Shown: piece after piece, positions 63,060 to 64,000 of the stretch
Position numbering within the stretch: position 1 is the first letter of the stretch
How the letters are laid out: every line of letters begins with the position of its first letter
From: Taklimakanibacter lacteus
Lineage (GTDB): Bacteria > Pseudomonadota > Alphaproteobacteria > Rhizobiales > Aestuariivirgaceae
Reading direction: 5' to 3'
Length of the DNA stretch: 64,000 nt
NCBI GenBank assembly: GCA_003576695.1
Contig: QOZQ01000002.1
Location: forward strand, 310,001 to 374,000
Made by a program: the position numbers and the translations under genes
The notes under the pieces: generated by a model
What the model was told of the DNA's origin: nothing
What the model saw: the letters and a program-made list of their open reading frames with translations, nothing else
Database searches by the model: none

Positions 63060-63527
63060 ATGAATTTAGCCGAGATCGTCGATTCCCAATCGGTCCTGCC
63101 GAGCCTCAAGGTGCAGAACAAGAAGCAGCTTCTGCAGGAAGTGGCGCACGCGGCGGGCAAACTCACCGCCATCGATCACCGGGTGATCTTCGAGACACTG
63201 CTGCAGCGCGAGAAGCTGGGTTCCACCGGTCTCGGCCACGGCATCGCCATCCCGCATGGCAAGATCCCGACGCTGACGCGCGTCTACGGCCTGTTTGCCA
63301 GGCTCGCTGCGCCGGTTGAATTCGACGCTGTCGACAACGAGCCGGTCGATCTGGTCTTCCTGCTGCTGGCGCCCGAGCATGCCGGCGCCGATCACCTGAA
63401 GGCGCTCGCCCGCATTTCACGCCTTTTGCGCGATCACGATGTCGTGGCCAAACTGCGCGGCACCGACACGGCCGAAGGCCTCTACGCCATCCTCACCGAG
63501 CCCGCCGCGACCCCGCACGCGGCGTGA
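63060..63527 (+). CDS. ptsN: Nitrogen-PTS enzyme IIA (PtsN)
   Basis: 155 residues. Phosphorylatable His66 lies in HGIAIPHGKIP, as in PTS IIA-Ntr proteins, and the domain length is typical. It receives phosphate from PtsP/NPr and modulates potassium, nitrogen and carbon regulation. The ATG at 63060 is preferred over a TTG at 63027 (33 nt upstream). It lies 44 nt after hpf. A family A repeat follows the stop. Confidence 0.95.
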   Translation: MNLAEIVDSQSVLPSLKVQNKKQLLQEVAHAAGKLTAIDHRVIFETLLQREKLGSTGLGHGIAIPHGKIPTLTRVYGLFARLAAPVEFDAVDNEPVDLVFLLLAPEHAGADHLKALARISRLLRDHDVVAKLRGTDTAEGLYAILTEPAATPHAA

Positions 63528-63538
63528 TTCCCGCGTCC

Positions 63539-63637
63539 GTCATCCCGGCGCAAGCCGGGACCCCCTGAATAAGATCAACCGGGCGGCGCTGCCCGCGCTT
63601 CAACGATTTAATGGGTCCCGGCTTTCGCCGGGATGAC
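63539..63637. repeat. Palindromic repeat family A, copy 5
   Basis: About 100-bp unit with the same arms as at 13168 (one base change in the left arm, GCGCAAGC). It lies 11 nt after ptsN and before the terminator of the DUF1150 gene. Confidence 0.9.
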
Positions 63638-63665
63638 GGATTGGGGTGGGACGCCGCCCACAAAC

Positions 63666-63698
63666 GAAAACGCCCTTCCGATTTCCCGAAAGGGCGTT
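63666..63698 (-). terminator. Terminator of the DUF1150 gene
   Basis: Stem AACGCCCTT/AAGGGCGTT with a 12-nt loop, and on the minus strand a T-rich tail TTTTCGTTTG. It lies 22 nt past the DUF1150 gene stop. Confidence 0.75.
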
Positions 63699-63720
63699 CC
63701 GGTCTTCTTTGACAAACTGC

Positions 63721-63987
63721 TCAATGCACCGTGACGGGCGTCAGCTCATGCTCGCGCGCCGCCGCGAAAGCGGCCTCGAAGCTCGCCGAAATCGACATCG
63801 GCGTGCCGTCGGCGCCATAGAGGCAGTAGAGCCTGATATCGCCTGGCACGTTGATCTTCTGCGGACCGAGCAGCTTGGCGGCATTGCCCGGCTCGATTTC
63901 GCGGATATAGCCGAGCGCGCCATTGCCCAGCACCGCCAGCTCTTCGGTGGCGATCTCGAATTTCTTCTCGGTTTCGGGTCCGGTCAT
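63721..63987 (-). CDS. DUF1150 family protein
   Basis: 88 residues, a small soluble alphaproteobacterial family of unknown role. Recognisable features: the GNGALGYIREIEP stretch, INVPGDIRLYCLYGADGTPMS with a single Cys, and FEAAFAAAREHELTPVTVH at the end. AGGAG at 63996-64000 precedes the start. Members are often beside small heat-shock protein genes; any partner here would lie beyond the window. Function unknown. Confidence 0.85.
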   Translation of the reverse strand: MTGPETEKKFEIATEELAVLGNGALGYIREIEPGNAAKLLGPQKINVPGDIRLYCLYGADGTPMSISASFEAAFAAAREHELTPVTVH

Positions 63988-64000
63988 GGCTCAGACTCCT

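Overview
The window is GC-rich chromosomal DNA of an alphaproteobacterium, most likely of the Hyphomicrobiales (Rhizobiales). Evidence: a frc-type fructose ABC system with a ROK regulator, choXWV beside a BetI-type regulator, an mbfA iron exporter with a near-perfect Irr box, the gene order lptC-lptA-lptB-rpoN-hpf-ptsN, a DUF1150 gene, and intergenic palindromic repeats of rhizobial type. No insertion sequence, prophage, CRISPR array, rRNA or plasmid function was seen. One tRNA, Leu(CAG), is present.

Bases 1-7400 are a fructose-uptake region. frcBCA (binding protein, permease, ATPase) run rightwards. A ROK repressor, a PfkB kinase and pgi (cut by the window start) run leftwards as one transcript. 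A 27-bp AT-rich palindrome lies between them. An aldo/keto reductase follows. Bases 7373-13103 hold two divergent catabolic groups: SDR, DUF993, TIM-barrel isomerase and cupin on the minus strand; a CoA-transferase and an enoyl-CoA hydratase on the plus strand. A small DnaB-type ATPase follows (13278-13991).

Bases 14147-22785 are a LacI-controlled glucose/mannose-type operon: binding protein, two permeases, ATPase, GMC oxidoreductase, a cupin of the mannose-6-phosphate isomerase type and a ROK sugar kinase. Two copies of a CTGTAACGTTACAG-type operator sit between the regulator and the operon. Bases 22954-28823 hold a Gfo/Idh/MocA oxidoreductase, betI, choXWV and an AraC regulator. An ATTGGACG/CGTCCAAT operator lies between betI and choX. 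Bases 28974-33127 form a membrane glycosylation group: GT2, GT-C, a UPF0104-type membrane protein and a methyltransferase-like protein.

From 33328 to 41552 are an EamA transporter, a lytic transglycosylase, a SNase-like protein, lepA, a PAP2/Aur1-like membrane enzyme, Irr-box mbfA, and an AAA ATPase overlapping a low-molecular-weight phosphatase-like gene. From 41692 to 51889 is a translation region (pheT, pheS, rplT, rpmI and, 5.5 kb away, infC). Between rpmI and infC are an acyltransferase, an atypical SDR, a WYL regulator, a LysE exporter and an EamA transporter. Then come a hydrolase, an epimerase-like SDR, queG, a GST, uppP, an NDUFA9-like SDR and tRNA-Leu. The right end is RNase D, lptC, lptA, lptB, rpoN, hpf, ptsN and a DUF1150 gene.

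The strongest non-coding signals are the paired sugar operators, the BetI and Irr boxes, a terminator-like hairpin in the rpmI leader, hairpins after binding-protein genes, and three families of palindromic intergenic repeats. One repeat family keeps its folded shape through compensating changes. No single gene set stands out as a clearly new system. The best candidates for undescribed biology are the ATPase/phosphatase pair, the DUF993 group and the glycosylation group.
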